NCBI GenBank assembly: GCA_964529715.1
Contig: CAZGXI010000019.1
Span: forward strand, 1 to 64,000
DNA from: CAZGXI01 sp964529715
GTDB lineage: Bacteria > Chloroflexota > Anaerolineae > Aggregatilineales > Ch27
Length of the DNA stretch: 64,000 bases
Direction of reading: 5' to 3'
Position 1 is the stretch's first letter. Every line of letters begins with the position of its first letter. The notes below the pieces were generated by a model. The model worked only from the letters and a program-made list of their open reading frames with translations. It was not told the DNA's origin and made no database searches. Positions 6,944 through 14,413 of the stretch are shown in pieces. The translations under genes and the position numbers were made by a program.

Positions 6944-8863
6944 GTGGCCGAACACACCGTTACGTTTGACGCTGTTCCCGAACCCGTGCGCGTCCCGACC
7001 GGCACCCTGCTCAGTGAAGCGGCGCGGCTGGCAGGGATCGAGTTGATGCAGCCGTGCGGCGGCCAGGGACGCTGCGGGCGCTGCGCCGTCCAGGTGACGG
7101 CGGGAACGGTACGTCGCCGTAGCACCCTGCGCCTCTCGGCAGAAGACGTGGCTGCCGGCTATGCGTTGGCCTGCCAATCGGTCGTAGAAGGCGATGTGAC
7201 TGTCGCTGTACCGCCACAGGAACAGATCGAGCGGCGACTGACCACCGACCGGACTGCCATCGAAGTCACAGTCCCGGCAGACTACGATGCGAGGCGGGAC
7301 CAAACCATCCGTCGTTTTGCCCTCAAGCTCGCCCCCCCCACGCTGGACGATCAGACAGACGATTGGAGCCGCGTCCAGACGGCCATCCGTCAGGCAGCCG
7401 ACGTCGGCGACGTGCGTGTGTCGCTGGCGCTGCTGCGCAAGATTGGCCGACTGCTGCGCCAGTACGATTGGCAGGTCACGGCCATCCTGGAGTCGGAGAC
7501 ATGGGATTGCCCCGGTTGCCCGGCTCGCCTGTTGGACCTGCGGCCCGATCACCTGGCTGTCGATGCGCCTCTATGGGGCATCGCCATCGACATCGGCACA
7601 ACCACCGTCTCCTTGTGGCTGGTAGACCTGCGCAGCGGCGAGGTACGGGCGCAGGTTGCCGAGTATAACAGCCAGATCGCGCGCGGCGAGGACGTGATCT
7701 CACGCATCATCTACGCCAGCAAAAATGGCGGCGACTCTGAACTGCGCGACCGGGTGTTGGACACCATACATAACCTGTTGGATGCTGCCTGCAAACAACA
7801 GCAGATCGCCCCGGCGGACGTGGTCAAAGCCACGATTGCCGGAAACAGCACCATGATCCACTTGTTGCTGAACCTCCCGGCAGAGAACATCCGCCTGGCT
7901 CCGTTTGTTACCGCCGCCAATCACGTTCCCACCTTCACCGCGCGCGAAGTCGGGTTGAACATCTGCCCGGAAGCAACGGTGGACTGCCTGCCGGGAGTCG
8001 CCAGCTACGTCGGGTCAGACATCAGCGCCGGAGTGCTTTCTTCTGGACTGGACGATGCCGAGGACGTGGCCCTGTTCATCGACGTGGGTACAAACGGGGA
8101 AATTGTGCTGGGCAACCGCGAGTGGCTGGTGACGTGCGCCTGCTCTGCCGGTCCGGCCTTCGAGGGCGCGGGCGTGCAGAACGGGATGCGCGCCACCAAA
8201 GGGGCCATCGAAGAGGTCTGGATCAACGCTGACACTTATGAGCCAACTTACCGGGTGATCGGGGGCGTCAAGCCGCGCGGCATCTGCGGCAGCGGGCTGA
8301 TTTCCTTGCTGGCCGAGATGTTCCTCACTGGCGTCGTTGACAAAGGCGGCAACATCAACACGCATCTCCCCACCCCGCGCGCGCGCGAAGGCGAGCACGG
8401 TCCAGAATATGTGATCGCCTGGGCTAAAGAAACACAGCATGGACACGACATCACCATCACGCATGTAGACATTGATAATCTGCTGCGGGCTAAAGCCGCC
8501 ATTTACGCCGGGTTTACCGTACTGGCGCAGAACGTCGGCCTGTCGCTGGACTCGGTCGAGCGGATGTTGATCGGCGGCTCATTCGGCAAATACATCAACG
8601 TCGAAAAGGCGGTTGAGATCGGGCTGCTACCCGACATGCCCTGGGATCGTTTCCACTTCTTGGGCAACACGGCGGTGCGGGGCGCGTACCTGGCGTTGCT
8701 CAGTCGCAACGCCCGCGAGCGCATCCGCAACATCGCCGCACGCATGACGTACATCGAGCTTTCCGCCGACAACACGTTTTACGAAGCGTTCACTTCTGCG
8801 CTGTTCCTGCCCCACACCGACCTGTCGCGTTTCCCGACGGTGCAGGCAGCCATGGTCAAATGA
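6944..8863 (+). CDS. acsV: reductive activator of the corrinoid protein (2Fe-2S, ASKHA domain)
   Basis: ATP-dependent activator (RACo type) that brings the Co(II) corrinoid protein back to Co(I). The N-terminal ferredoxin domain has a [2Fe-2S] set at Cys38, Cys44, Cys47 and Cys77 (PCGGQGRCGRC, ALACQ). A middle linker domain follows, then a C-terminal ASKHA ATPase (DUF4445) with IAIDIGTTTVSLWL near residue 215, IAGNSTMIHLLL, VALFIDVGTNGEIVLG and MLIGGSFGKY. The start is GTG at 6944 with AGGAAA upstream, 24 bp after acsC. At 639 residues it is normal for the family. Its position directly after acsC and before acsE supports this partner assignment over activators of other methyltransferase systems. 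Confidence 0.93.
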   Translation: MAEHTVTFDAVPEPVRVPTGTLLSEAARLAGIELMQPCGGQGRCGRCAVQVTAGTVRRRSTLRLSAEDVAAGYALACQSVVEGDVTVAVPPQEQIERRLTTDRTAIEVTVPADYDARRDQTIRRFALKLAPPTLDDQTDDWSRVQTAIRQAADVGDVRVSLALLRKIGRLLRQYDWQVTAILESETWDCPGCPARLLDLRPDHLAVDAPLWGIAIDIGTTTVSLWLVDLRSGEVRAQVAEYNSQIARGEDVISRIIYASKNGGDSELRDRVLDTIHNLLDAACKQQQIAPADVVKATIAGNSTMIHLLLNLPAENIRLAPFVTAANHVPTFTAREVGLNICPEATVDCLPGVASYVGSDISAGVLSSGLDDAEDVALFIDVGTNGEIVLGNREWLVTCACSAGPAFEGAGVQNGMRATKGAIEEVWINADTYEPTYRVIGGVKPRGICGSGLISLLAEMFLTGVVDKGGNINTHLPTPRAREGEHGPEYVIAWAKETQHGHDITITHVDIDNLLRAKAAIYAGFTVLAQNVGLSLDSVERMLIGGSFGKYINVEKAVEIGLLPDMPWDRFHFLGNTAVRGAYLALLSRNARERIRNIAARMTYIELSADNTFYEAFTSALFLPHTDLSRFPTVQAAMVK

Positions 8864-8881
8864 ACAGACAAGGACAGACCC

Positions 8882-9817
8882 ATGTATATCCTCGGCGAAA
8901 ACATCCACATCATCTCCGAAAAGGTCAAAACGGCGCTGGCGGAAAAAAACGCCCGATTCTTTCAGGAACTTGCCGTCAAACAGGTCGAGGCTGGGGCGCA
9001 GGCGCTCGACCTGAACCTGGGGCCACGCAAAAAAGACTGGGAAGAAGTTTTCCCCTGGATCGTCCAGACTGTTGAAGCCGTCGTCGATGTGCCGCTGAGC
9101 TTCGACAGCACCAATATCCAGGGCATCGAAGCCGGGCTGAAGCAGGTGACAAAAGCCCAGCCGATCATCAATTCAACTTCTGCTGAGCCGGAGCGGTTGG
9201 AAAAGGTTCCGCTGCTCGCCAAACAGTACAACACGAAGCTGATCGCGCTGACGATGGGCAGCAGTGGCATCCCGGTCGCTGCCGATGAGCGGGTGAATAT
9301 TGCCATCGAGCAGTTGATCCCACGCATGTTGGAGATCGACTTTCCCATCCGTGATCTGATCATCGATCCGTTAGTGCTCACGGTATCCGGCTGCCAGCAG
9401 TACTGCCCGGAATTGATCGAGGCCGTGCGCACGTTGCAAGTCGTGTGGGACCCACCGCCCGCCATTTCGGTCGGTTTATCGAACGTCTCAAATGCCGTTC
9501 CGCCGGAAAACCGCCCGCTGATCAACCGCGTGTACTGCGTCATGCTGATGGGCGCGGGCTTGCAGATGATGATCGCCAACCCGCTCGACGCGGATCTCAA
9601 AGAGGCTGTGCGCATTGTCGAGCAGCGGGACGACAGCACGCCGTTGGGGCGCCTGTATTTGAAGATTCACGACCGCATCGCTGCGATGGAAGAACCGTCG
9701 GCGGCGGACGTGGACATGAGCGATCCGGCGCAGGTTGCCATCTGGCGCACGGTACAGATTTTGCTGAACAAGGTCATCTACGCCGACTCATACCTGGAGC
9801 AGCCCGCGACGGCCTGA
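8882..9817 (+). CDS. acsE: methyltetrahydrofolate:corrinoid protein methyltransferase
   Basis: Transfers the methyl group of 5-methyl-THF to cob(I)amide on AcsC/AcsD, the last step of the methyl branch. The 311-residue product is a pterin-binding TIM barrel of the same superfamily as dihydropteroate synthase. It shows MYILGENIHI at the start, then AGAQALDLNLG, VPLSFDSTN, IINSTSAEPERL, LIIDPLVLTVSGC and AISVGLSNVSNAVP. The Asn in LSNVSN matches the pterin-interacting Asn known in AcsE. The gene lies 18 bp after acsV. About 185 bp with a palindrome separates it from the reductase gene, so expression of the downstream part may be adjusted independently. Confidence 0.95.
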   Translation: MYILGENIHIISEKVKTALAEKNARFFQELAVKQVEAGAQALDLNLGPRKKDWEEVFPWIVQTVEAVVDVPLSFDSTNIQGIEAGLKQVTKAQPIINSTSAEPERLEKVPLLAKQYNTKLIALTMGSSGIPVAADERVNIAIEQLIPRMLEIDFPIRDLIIDPLVLTVSGCQQYCPELIEAVRTLQVVWDPPPAISVGLSNVSNAVPPENRPLINRVYCVMLMGAGLQMMIANPLDADLKEAVRIVEQRDDSTPLGRLYLKIHDRIAAMEEPSAADVDMSDPAQVAIWRTVQILLNKVIYADSYLEQPATA

Positions 9818-9821
9818 TCGC

Positions 9822-9863
9822 AGGGGCGGTGCAGGTCCGTTCCGGGCATGCCCGCGCCGCCCT
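9822..9863. repeat. intergenic palindrome, AGGGG-core family, copy 2
   Basis: Outer arms AGGGGCGGTGC (9822-9832) and GCGCCGCCCT (9854-9863) pair imperfectly with one bulge. Inside lies the perfect 12-bp palindrome CGGGCATGCCCG (9843-9854). It sits just downstream of acsE. The rest of 9864-10002 is AT-richer, with no convincing -35/-10 pair although TAAAAT occurs near 9939. Confidence 0.45.
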
Positions 9864-10002
9864 CCTAAGTGACATTTTACACGCCCAATGCGGAGAGTCC
9901 GCGCTGAAGCAAACAGCTATTCTGGGTTAAAATAGTCATAAATAGGCCAGTTTTCACAGGCCAGACACGACGCCCCAGGCGTCAATCAAGGAGATACCAT
10001 CT

Positions 10003-11499
10003 ATGCCCGTCTTCACTCCAGGACGCCGCTGGCAACCGCCTTTCTATCCTTTCAAGCGCGAACCGTTGGGCACACGCCTGCTGATCCTGTTGGAGCGTAT
10101 GGTCAAGGGACCGCTGTTTGGCTGCCGGATGTGCGGCAACTGTCTGCTGCAAGAAACGGCCTTCATCTGCCCAATGGAATGCCCCAAAGGGGCGCGCAAC
10201 GGCCCTTGCGGCGGCTCAACTCAGGAGCACTGCTACGTCGATCCAACCCGCCCCTGCATGTGGTACAAGATTTACGAGCGTTCCTTTGCAATGGGCCGCC
10301 AGGAAAAACTGTTGGAAGTGCTGCCTCCGCTGGACTGGGACAAGACCGGCAGCGAGACCTGGGCAGACGTGTGGAAAGAAGTGCGCAAGGTCGGCATCGG
10401 CAAATTCATCGGCGGCATGTTGTCCCGCGATCCCGTCCGCCGCACGCAAAACTGGCAGGCCGTGTTCGAGCCGGTCCGCCAGCCAGACTGGTGGAAGGGC
10501 GACGCGCTGTATCATCCGCCTGCCTACACAGAGCCGGCCAGTGAGCTGGAACGCCGTCTGAAAGCTGGAGAGTTCGTCGTCACTTCCGAAGTCGCGCCGC
10601 CGATGAGCACCGCCACCGGCAAATTGATCCGCAATATCGAGATGATCAAGCCCTATGTAGCGGCGATCAATTTCACCGACAACCCCTCGGCCACGCCGCG
10701 CATGTCCAGCCTGGCGTGCAGCATACTGGCGATCCAGAACGGTGCGGAGCCGGTCCTGCAAATCGCGGCGCGCGACCGCACGCGCATGGGCTTGCAGTCA
10801 GATGTCATCGGCGCGAGCGCGCTCGGCGTGCGCAACATCCTGTGTCTCTCCGGCGACCATGCGCGCATGGGACCTGCCCCAGTGGGACGTTCTGACATCA
10901 TCGACATCGATTCGATCCAGATGCTCTGGATTTTGCGCCGGATGCGCGACGAGGGACACTACCTGGACGGGCGCGAGATCAAGAATCCGCCCAAATACTT
11001 CCTCGGCGCGGCGGCGGCCCCCTTTGCCTCGCGGCCTGAATTCCAGGCCCTACGGGAACACAAGAAGATCAACGCCGGGGCGCAGTTCTTTCAGACGAAC
11101 CTGGTCTTCGACCCGGATGGCCTGGAAGTCTGGCTGAATGCGCTTGCCAGGCGCAACGTCCTAGACAAGGTGTACATTCTGATCGGCATCACACCGCTCA
11201 AGAGCTTCAAGATGGCCCGGTACATGAACGACGAAGTGCCGGGTGTCTTCATCCCCGACAGGCTGATGAAGCGGATGGAAGCCGCCGGGGACGGCGCCGA
11301 GGAAGAAGGCGTGACCATCGCCCTGGAGATCATCGAGAAAATCAAGGGCAAGCAGGGCGTTCACGGCATTCACCTGATGGCCGTCGGCTGGGAAGAGATC
11401 GTGCCGCGCATCATCACCGAGGCCGGGCTGCTGCCGCCGGATTTTGTGCCCCCGGCGAAGCCAGAAAAAGAAAAACCCACGAAGGTCGCGGCGGCGTAG
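10003..11499 (+). CDS. metF: methylene-THF reductase, MetV-MetF fusion
   Basis: Reduces 5,10-methylene-THF to 5-methyl-THF, the substrate of AcsE. The first 110 residues are the cysteine-rich MetV zinc-finger domain (GCRMCGNCLL, CPMECPKGARNGPCGG, TRPCMWYK), which in acetogens is often a separate polypeptide. After a linker, residues 185-475 form the MetF TIM barrel: VVTSEVAPPM, AINFTDNP, LQIAARDRTRMGLQSD, NILCLSGDH, FFQTNLVFD and VYILIGITPL. The C-terminus ends in a Lys- and Pro-rich tail. AAGGAG lies about 12 bp before the ATG. MetV-MetF reductases usually need an electron-transfer partner; none (no RnfC2 or HdrABC) is visible here, so the electron donor is unknown. Confidence 0.9.
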   Translation: MPVFTPGRRWQPPFYPFKREPLGTRLLILLERMVKGPLFGCRMCGNCLLQETAFICPMECPKGARNGPCGGSTQEHCYVDPTRPCMWYKIYERSFAMGRQEKLLEVLPPLDWDKTGSETWADVWKEVRKVGIGKFIGGMLSRDPVRRTQNWQAVFEPVRQPDWWKGDALYHPPAYTEPASELERRLKAGEFVVTSEVAPPMSTATGKLIRNIEMIKPYVAAINFTDNPSATPRMSSLACSILAIQNGAEPVLQIAARDRTRMGLQSDVIGASALGVRNILCLSGDHARMGPAPVGRSDIIDIDSIQMLWILRRMRDEGHYLDGREIKNPPKYFLGAAAAPFASRPEFQALREHKKINAGAQFFQTNLVFDPDGLEVWLNALARRNVLDKVYILIGITPLKSFKMARYMNDEVPGVFIPDRLMKRMEAAGDGAEEEGVTIALEIIEKIKGKQGVHGIHLMAVGWEEIVPRIITEAGLLPPDFVPPAKPEKEKPTKVAAA

Positions 11500-11530
11500 T
11501 GTGTCTTCTCAATACCGCTGAAATCGTCGC

Positions 11531-11554
11531 AGGGGCGCAAGGTGCTGTGCCCCT
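11531..11554. repeat. intergenic palindrome, AGGGG-core family, copy 3
   Basis: Arms AGGGGCGCA (11531-11539) and TGTGCCCCT (11546-11554) pair over nine positions with one wobble. It lies between the metF and cooC genes with no U-tract. It belongs to the same sequence family as copies at 3932, 14369 and 27752. Confidence 0.5.
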
Positions 11555-11590
11555 ATAGATCGTGCAAATAACTAACAAGGTACGGCTGCC

Positions 11591-12376
11591 ATGAAACTCG
11601 CAATCACTGGCAAAGGCGGGGTAGGTAAAACAACCCTGGCAGCGTTGCTGGCGCAGGTTTATGCCGACGCCGGGAAAGACGTACTAGCAGTCGATGCCGA
11701 TCCTTCACCCTGCCTGGCGGGAGCACTGGGCTTTCCAGCAGACCTGCGCGCCCGGCTGCACCCGATCAGTGAAATGGATGCGCTGATTGAGGAACGCACG
11801 GGCGCCAAACCGGGAACCATCGGCGGCTTCTTCACCATCAACCCGCGCGTAGATGACATTCCCGACCGCTTCAGCGTCCATCACCGGGGTGTGCGCCTGC
11901 TGGAGATGGGCGCCGTCGATGTCGGTGGGTCGGGCTGCATCTGCCCGGAGAGCGCCATGCTTAAGACGTTGTTCACCCACCTGCTCTTCCGCAAAGATGA
12001 AGTGCTGATCCTCGACATGTACGCCGGGGTAGAGCACCTGGGCCGTGCAACGGTGGATTTTGTGGATGCACTGATTGTGGTGACAGAGCCGACGCGGCGC
12101 AGCCTGGGCACAGCGGCGCAGATCAAGAAGCTGGCAGAAGACATCGGCCTCCACCGCCTGTGGCTGGTCGGGAACAAGGTGCGCGACGCCGACGAAGTGG
12201 CCTTTCTGAAGGCCGAGTCGCCGGGGCTGCCGGTGTTGGGCGTGTTGCCGGCCAACCTGGCCGTACAGGAAGCGGACCGTCTGGGCGCAGCTGTGTACGA
12301 TTACGTCCCGGCTCTGCGGCAGGCCGCCGAGCAAATCGCCCAAACGCTGGCAATGGAAGTTACCGCACAGACGTAG
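11591..12376 (+). CDS. cooC: CooC-type nickel-insertion ATPase for CODH
   Basis: A 261-residue MinD/SIMIBI-class ATPase that matures nickel centres of CODH or ACS. The deviant Walker A is GKGGVGKTTLA at residues 7-17, and the switch region has VDADPSPCL. The metal-binding CxC of CooC is in GSGCICPESAM near residue 115. The Walker B-like strand is EVLILDMYAGVEHLGR. It sits downstream of metF behind an AGG-rich leader (ACAAGGTACGGCTGCC). The family has separate members for CODH (CooC) and ACS (AcsF). This copy, with GCIC followed by PESA, resembles the CooC group more than the next gene does, but the split between the two roles is an inference. Confidence 0.88.
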   Translation: MKLAITGKGGVGKTTLAALLAQVYADAGKDVLAVDADPSPCLAGALGFPADLRARLHPISEMDALIEERTGAKPGTIGGFFTINPRVDDIPDRFSVHHRGVRLLEMGAVDVGGSGCICPESAMLKTLFTHLLFRKDEVLILDMYAGVEHLGRATVDFVDALIVVTEPTRRSLGTAAQIKKLAEDIGLHRLWLVGNKVRDADEVAFLKAESPGLPVLGVLPANLAVQEADRLGAAVYDYVPALRQAAEQIAQTLAMEVTAQT

Positions 12377-12441
12377 CGGCGGATTCGATCCGTCGCTACA
12401 ATCGTCAAGCGGGTCCAACGTACAGGAGTACACACGCTGTC

Positions 12442-13230
12442 ATGACAACCACCATTGCGCTGGCGGGCAAAGGCGGCGTCGGCAAGACAACGATTGCCGC
12501 GCTGATCATCAAATACCTGGCCCAGAAACGCACCGGGTCGATCCTGGCAATCGACGCTGACCCCAGCAGCAATCTGAACATGGTCCTCGGCCTGGACCTG
12601 GAATGGACCGTCGGGGACATCCGTGAGGGCATGTTAGAACAGGTCAAACAATCGCTGGTCGCAGGCGGAGCGGCGATGGGATCGATGCCCGGCGGCGTGA
12701 CCAAGCGCGACTATCTGGACTACCAGATTCGCTCTTCGCTGGCCGAAGGTGCACGCTTCGATTTGATCGCTATGGGCCGCTCTGAAGGACCGGGCTGCTA
12801 TTGCGCGGTGAACCATAACCTGCGCGAGGTGATCGACAGCATCAGCCGTAATTACACTTACGTGGTCATCGACAACGAGGCGGGCATGGAACATCTCAGC
12901 CGCCGCACCACGCGCGATGTGCAAATCCTGCTGATCGTCACCGATCCCACCCAGCGCGGGCTGGTCGCTGCCGAACGGATCGCCGGGTTCCGCAACGAAC
13001 TGGACATCCGCATCGAGCGCGCTTATCTGATTGTAAACGGGCTGACCGGCCCGGCCCTCCCTGCCCCCCTGCAACAGCAGATCGCGCGCATGGATGTGCC
13101 ACTGCTGGGGGTGATCCCGCGCAGCGAGGAACTGTCTGCGTTTGAATTCGATGGCCGCCCGCTGGTGGAATTGAACGATGAATCCCCAGTCTACCAAACG
13201 GTGGCGGCTATGATGGAACCACTTGTGTAG
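12442..13230 (+). CDS. second CooC/AcsF-family nickel-insertion ATPase
   Basis: A paralogue of the preceding gene, 262 residues, with Walker A GKGGVGKTTIA, switch DADPSSNLNM and the CxC motif in GPGCYCAVN. Strand YVVIDNEAGMEHLSRRT corresponds to the conserved EAGMEH of this family. The PGCYC form of the CxC and the place in an acs operon make it a candidate AcsF, the factor that loads nickel into acetyl-CoA synthase. The frame is open upstream to 12160, but ATG 12442 is chosen because CAGGAGTA sits 12 bp before it and the conserved N-terminus MTTTIALAGKGG begins there. An imperfect hairpin at 12374-12400 separates it from the first ATPase. Confidence 0.85.
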   Translation: MTTTIALAGKGGVGKTTIAALIIKYLAQKRTGSILAIDADPSSNLNMVLGLDLEWTVGDIREGMLEQVKQSLVAGGAAMGSMPGGVTKRDYLDYQIRSSLAEGARFDLIAMGRSEGPGCYCAVNHNLREVIDSISRNYTYVVIDNEAGMEHLSRRTTRDVQILLIVTDPTQRGLVAAERIAGFRNELDIRIERAYLIVNGLTGPALPAPLQQQIARMDVPLLGVIPRSEELSAFEFDGRPLVELNDESPVYQTVAAMMEPLV

Positions 13231-13286
13231 GAACACGCCGGACATGGTCTGGCGCGTCCCGCTCAGACCCAACCAGGAGGCCCTCG

Positions 13287-14363
13287 ATGAGTCTGGTGAT
13301 CGGCATTCCGAAGGAGCACCGCCCGTTTGAATACCGAGTCGGCATGACTCCGGCAGGCGTCTCCATCCTGACCGCGCGGGGACACCAATGCTACGTGGAA
13401 AGTGGCGCGGGCGACGGTAGTGGCTTTTCGGATGTGGAGTTTGAAAAGGCCGGGGCGCGCGTCGCGTATGCACCGGACGAGGTGTTCCGCCGCGCCGATC
13501 TGCTGCTCAAAGTGCAGCGCCCAACTGCCGAAGAGGTCACTTGGATGGCAGAAGGCCAGATGGTCATGTCCACGATGATGCTTGCCAGCGCCCGTGAGAG
13601 CCGCATCCGGGCTATGGAAGAAAAGGGCATCACCGCCATTGCTTATGAACTGATCCGGGATGGCGACGTGCTGCCCGTCCTCTATCCCCTCAGCCAGATC
13701 GGGGGCCGCATGTGCGCCCAGATCGCCGCCCAGTATTTGCAAAACGACAAGGGCGGCAAGGGTATCTTGCTGGGCGGCATTGCCAGCGTGCCTCCCGCCG
13801 ATGTGGTGATTCTCGGCGCGGGCGTGGTGGGCACCAACGCTGCGCAGGCGTTCCTGGGATTGGGCGCACGGGTGATCTTGATGGACCGCAACCTGAACAA
13901 GCTCCAGGCAGCGCACGAACGGTTCGGGGGCCAGGTCACGACGATGGTTTCCCACGACTTCAACCTGGCGCGGGTGTGCACCTTCGCCGATGTGCTGATA
14001 GGTGCGGTACAGATTCCCGGCGAGCGCGCACCGATGATCGTCACCCGCGAGATGGTGCGCTCGATGCGCCCCGGCTCGCTGATCATCGACCTGAGCATCG
14101 ACCAGGGCGGATGTGTGGAAACCAGCCGCCCGACCTATCACGACCAGCCGATCTTCACCGCCGAGGGCGTGATTCACTATTGTGTGCCCAACATCCCCGG
14201 TGTGGTCGGGCGCACAGCGACGCATGCCTTCCTCAACGCGGCGTGGCCCTACATCATGCATATCGCGGACGAAGGGTTGGACGCCGCCTTGCAGCGTTAT
14301 CCCGGTCTGCAACCGGCGTTGATCCTGCGCGGCGGTGTAAGCACAAAACCGGCAGGGGACTAA
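13287..14363 (+). CDS. alanine dehydrogenase / transhydrogenase-alpha family protein with altered active site
   Basis: A 358-residue member of the AlaDh/PNT family. N-terminal domain motifs are IGIPKEHRPFEYRVGMTP and ESGAGDGSGFSD; the NAD-binding fold is VVILGAGVVGTNAAQAFLGLG. In alanine dehydrogenase the catalytic Lys lies in a KVKEP-type motif; here KVQRP keeps it. The catalytic His of the TYLHLA motif is replaced by Met (STMMLASAR). The protein may therefore not interconvert alanine and pyruvate in the usual way. AGGAGG lies 9 bp before the ATG. It follows the ATPase gene by 56 bp and is followed by a terminator, making it the last gene of the Wood-Ljungdahl operon. A link to pyruvate or NAD(P)H supply is conceivable but unproven. 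Confidence 0.8.
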   Translation: MSLVIGIPKEHRPFEYRVGMTPAGVSILTARGHQCYVESGAGDGSGFSDVEFEKAGARVAYAPDEVFRRADLLLKVQRPTAEEVTWMAEGQMVMSTMMLASARESRIRAMEEKGITAIAYELIRDGDVLPVLYPLSQIGGRMCAQIAAQYLQNDKGGKGILLGGIASVPPADVVILGAGVVGTNAAQAFLGLGARVILMDRNLNKLQAAHERFGGQVTTMVSHDFNLARVCTFADVLIGAVQIPGERAPMIVTREMVRSMRPGSLIIDLSIDQGGCVETSRPTYHDQPIFTAEGVIHYCVPNIPGVVGRTATHAFLNAAWPYIMHIADEGLDAALQRYPGLQPALILRGGVSTKPAGD

Positions 14364-14368
14364 ACCTC

Positions 14369-14402
14369 AGGGGCGACCGGTCGATGGTCGCCCCTATCTT
14401 TT
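14369..14402. terminator. terminator between convergent genes (AGGGG-core palindrome, copy 4)
   Basis: Perfect 10-bp arms AGGGGCGACC (14369-14378) and GGTCGCCCCT (14386-14395) enclose a 7-nt loop and are followed by ATCTTTT. It lies between the end of the acs operon and the convergent GH57 gene. The stem belongs to the same palindrome family as those at 3932, 11531 and 27752. Confidence 0.7.
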
Positions 14403-14413
14403 ACCGCGATAGT

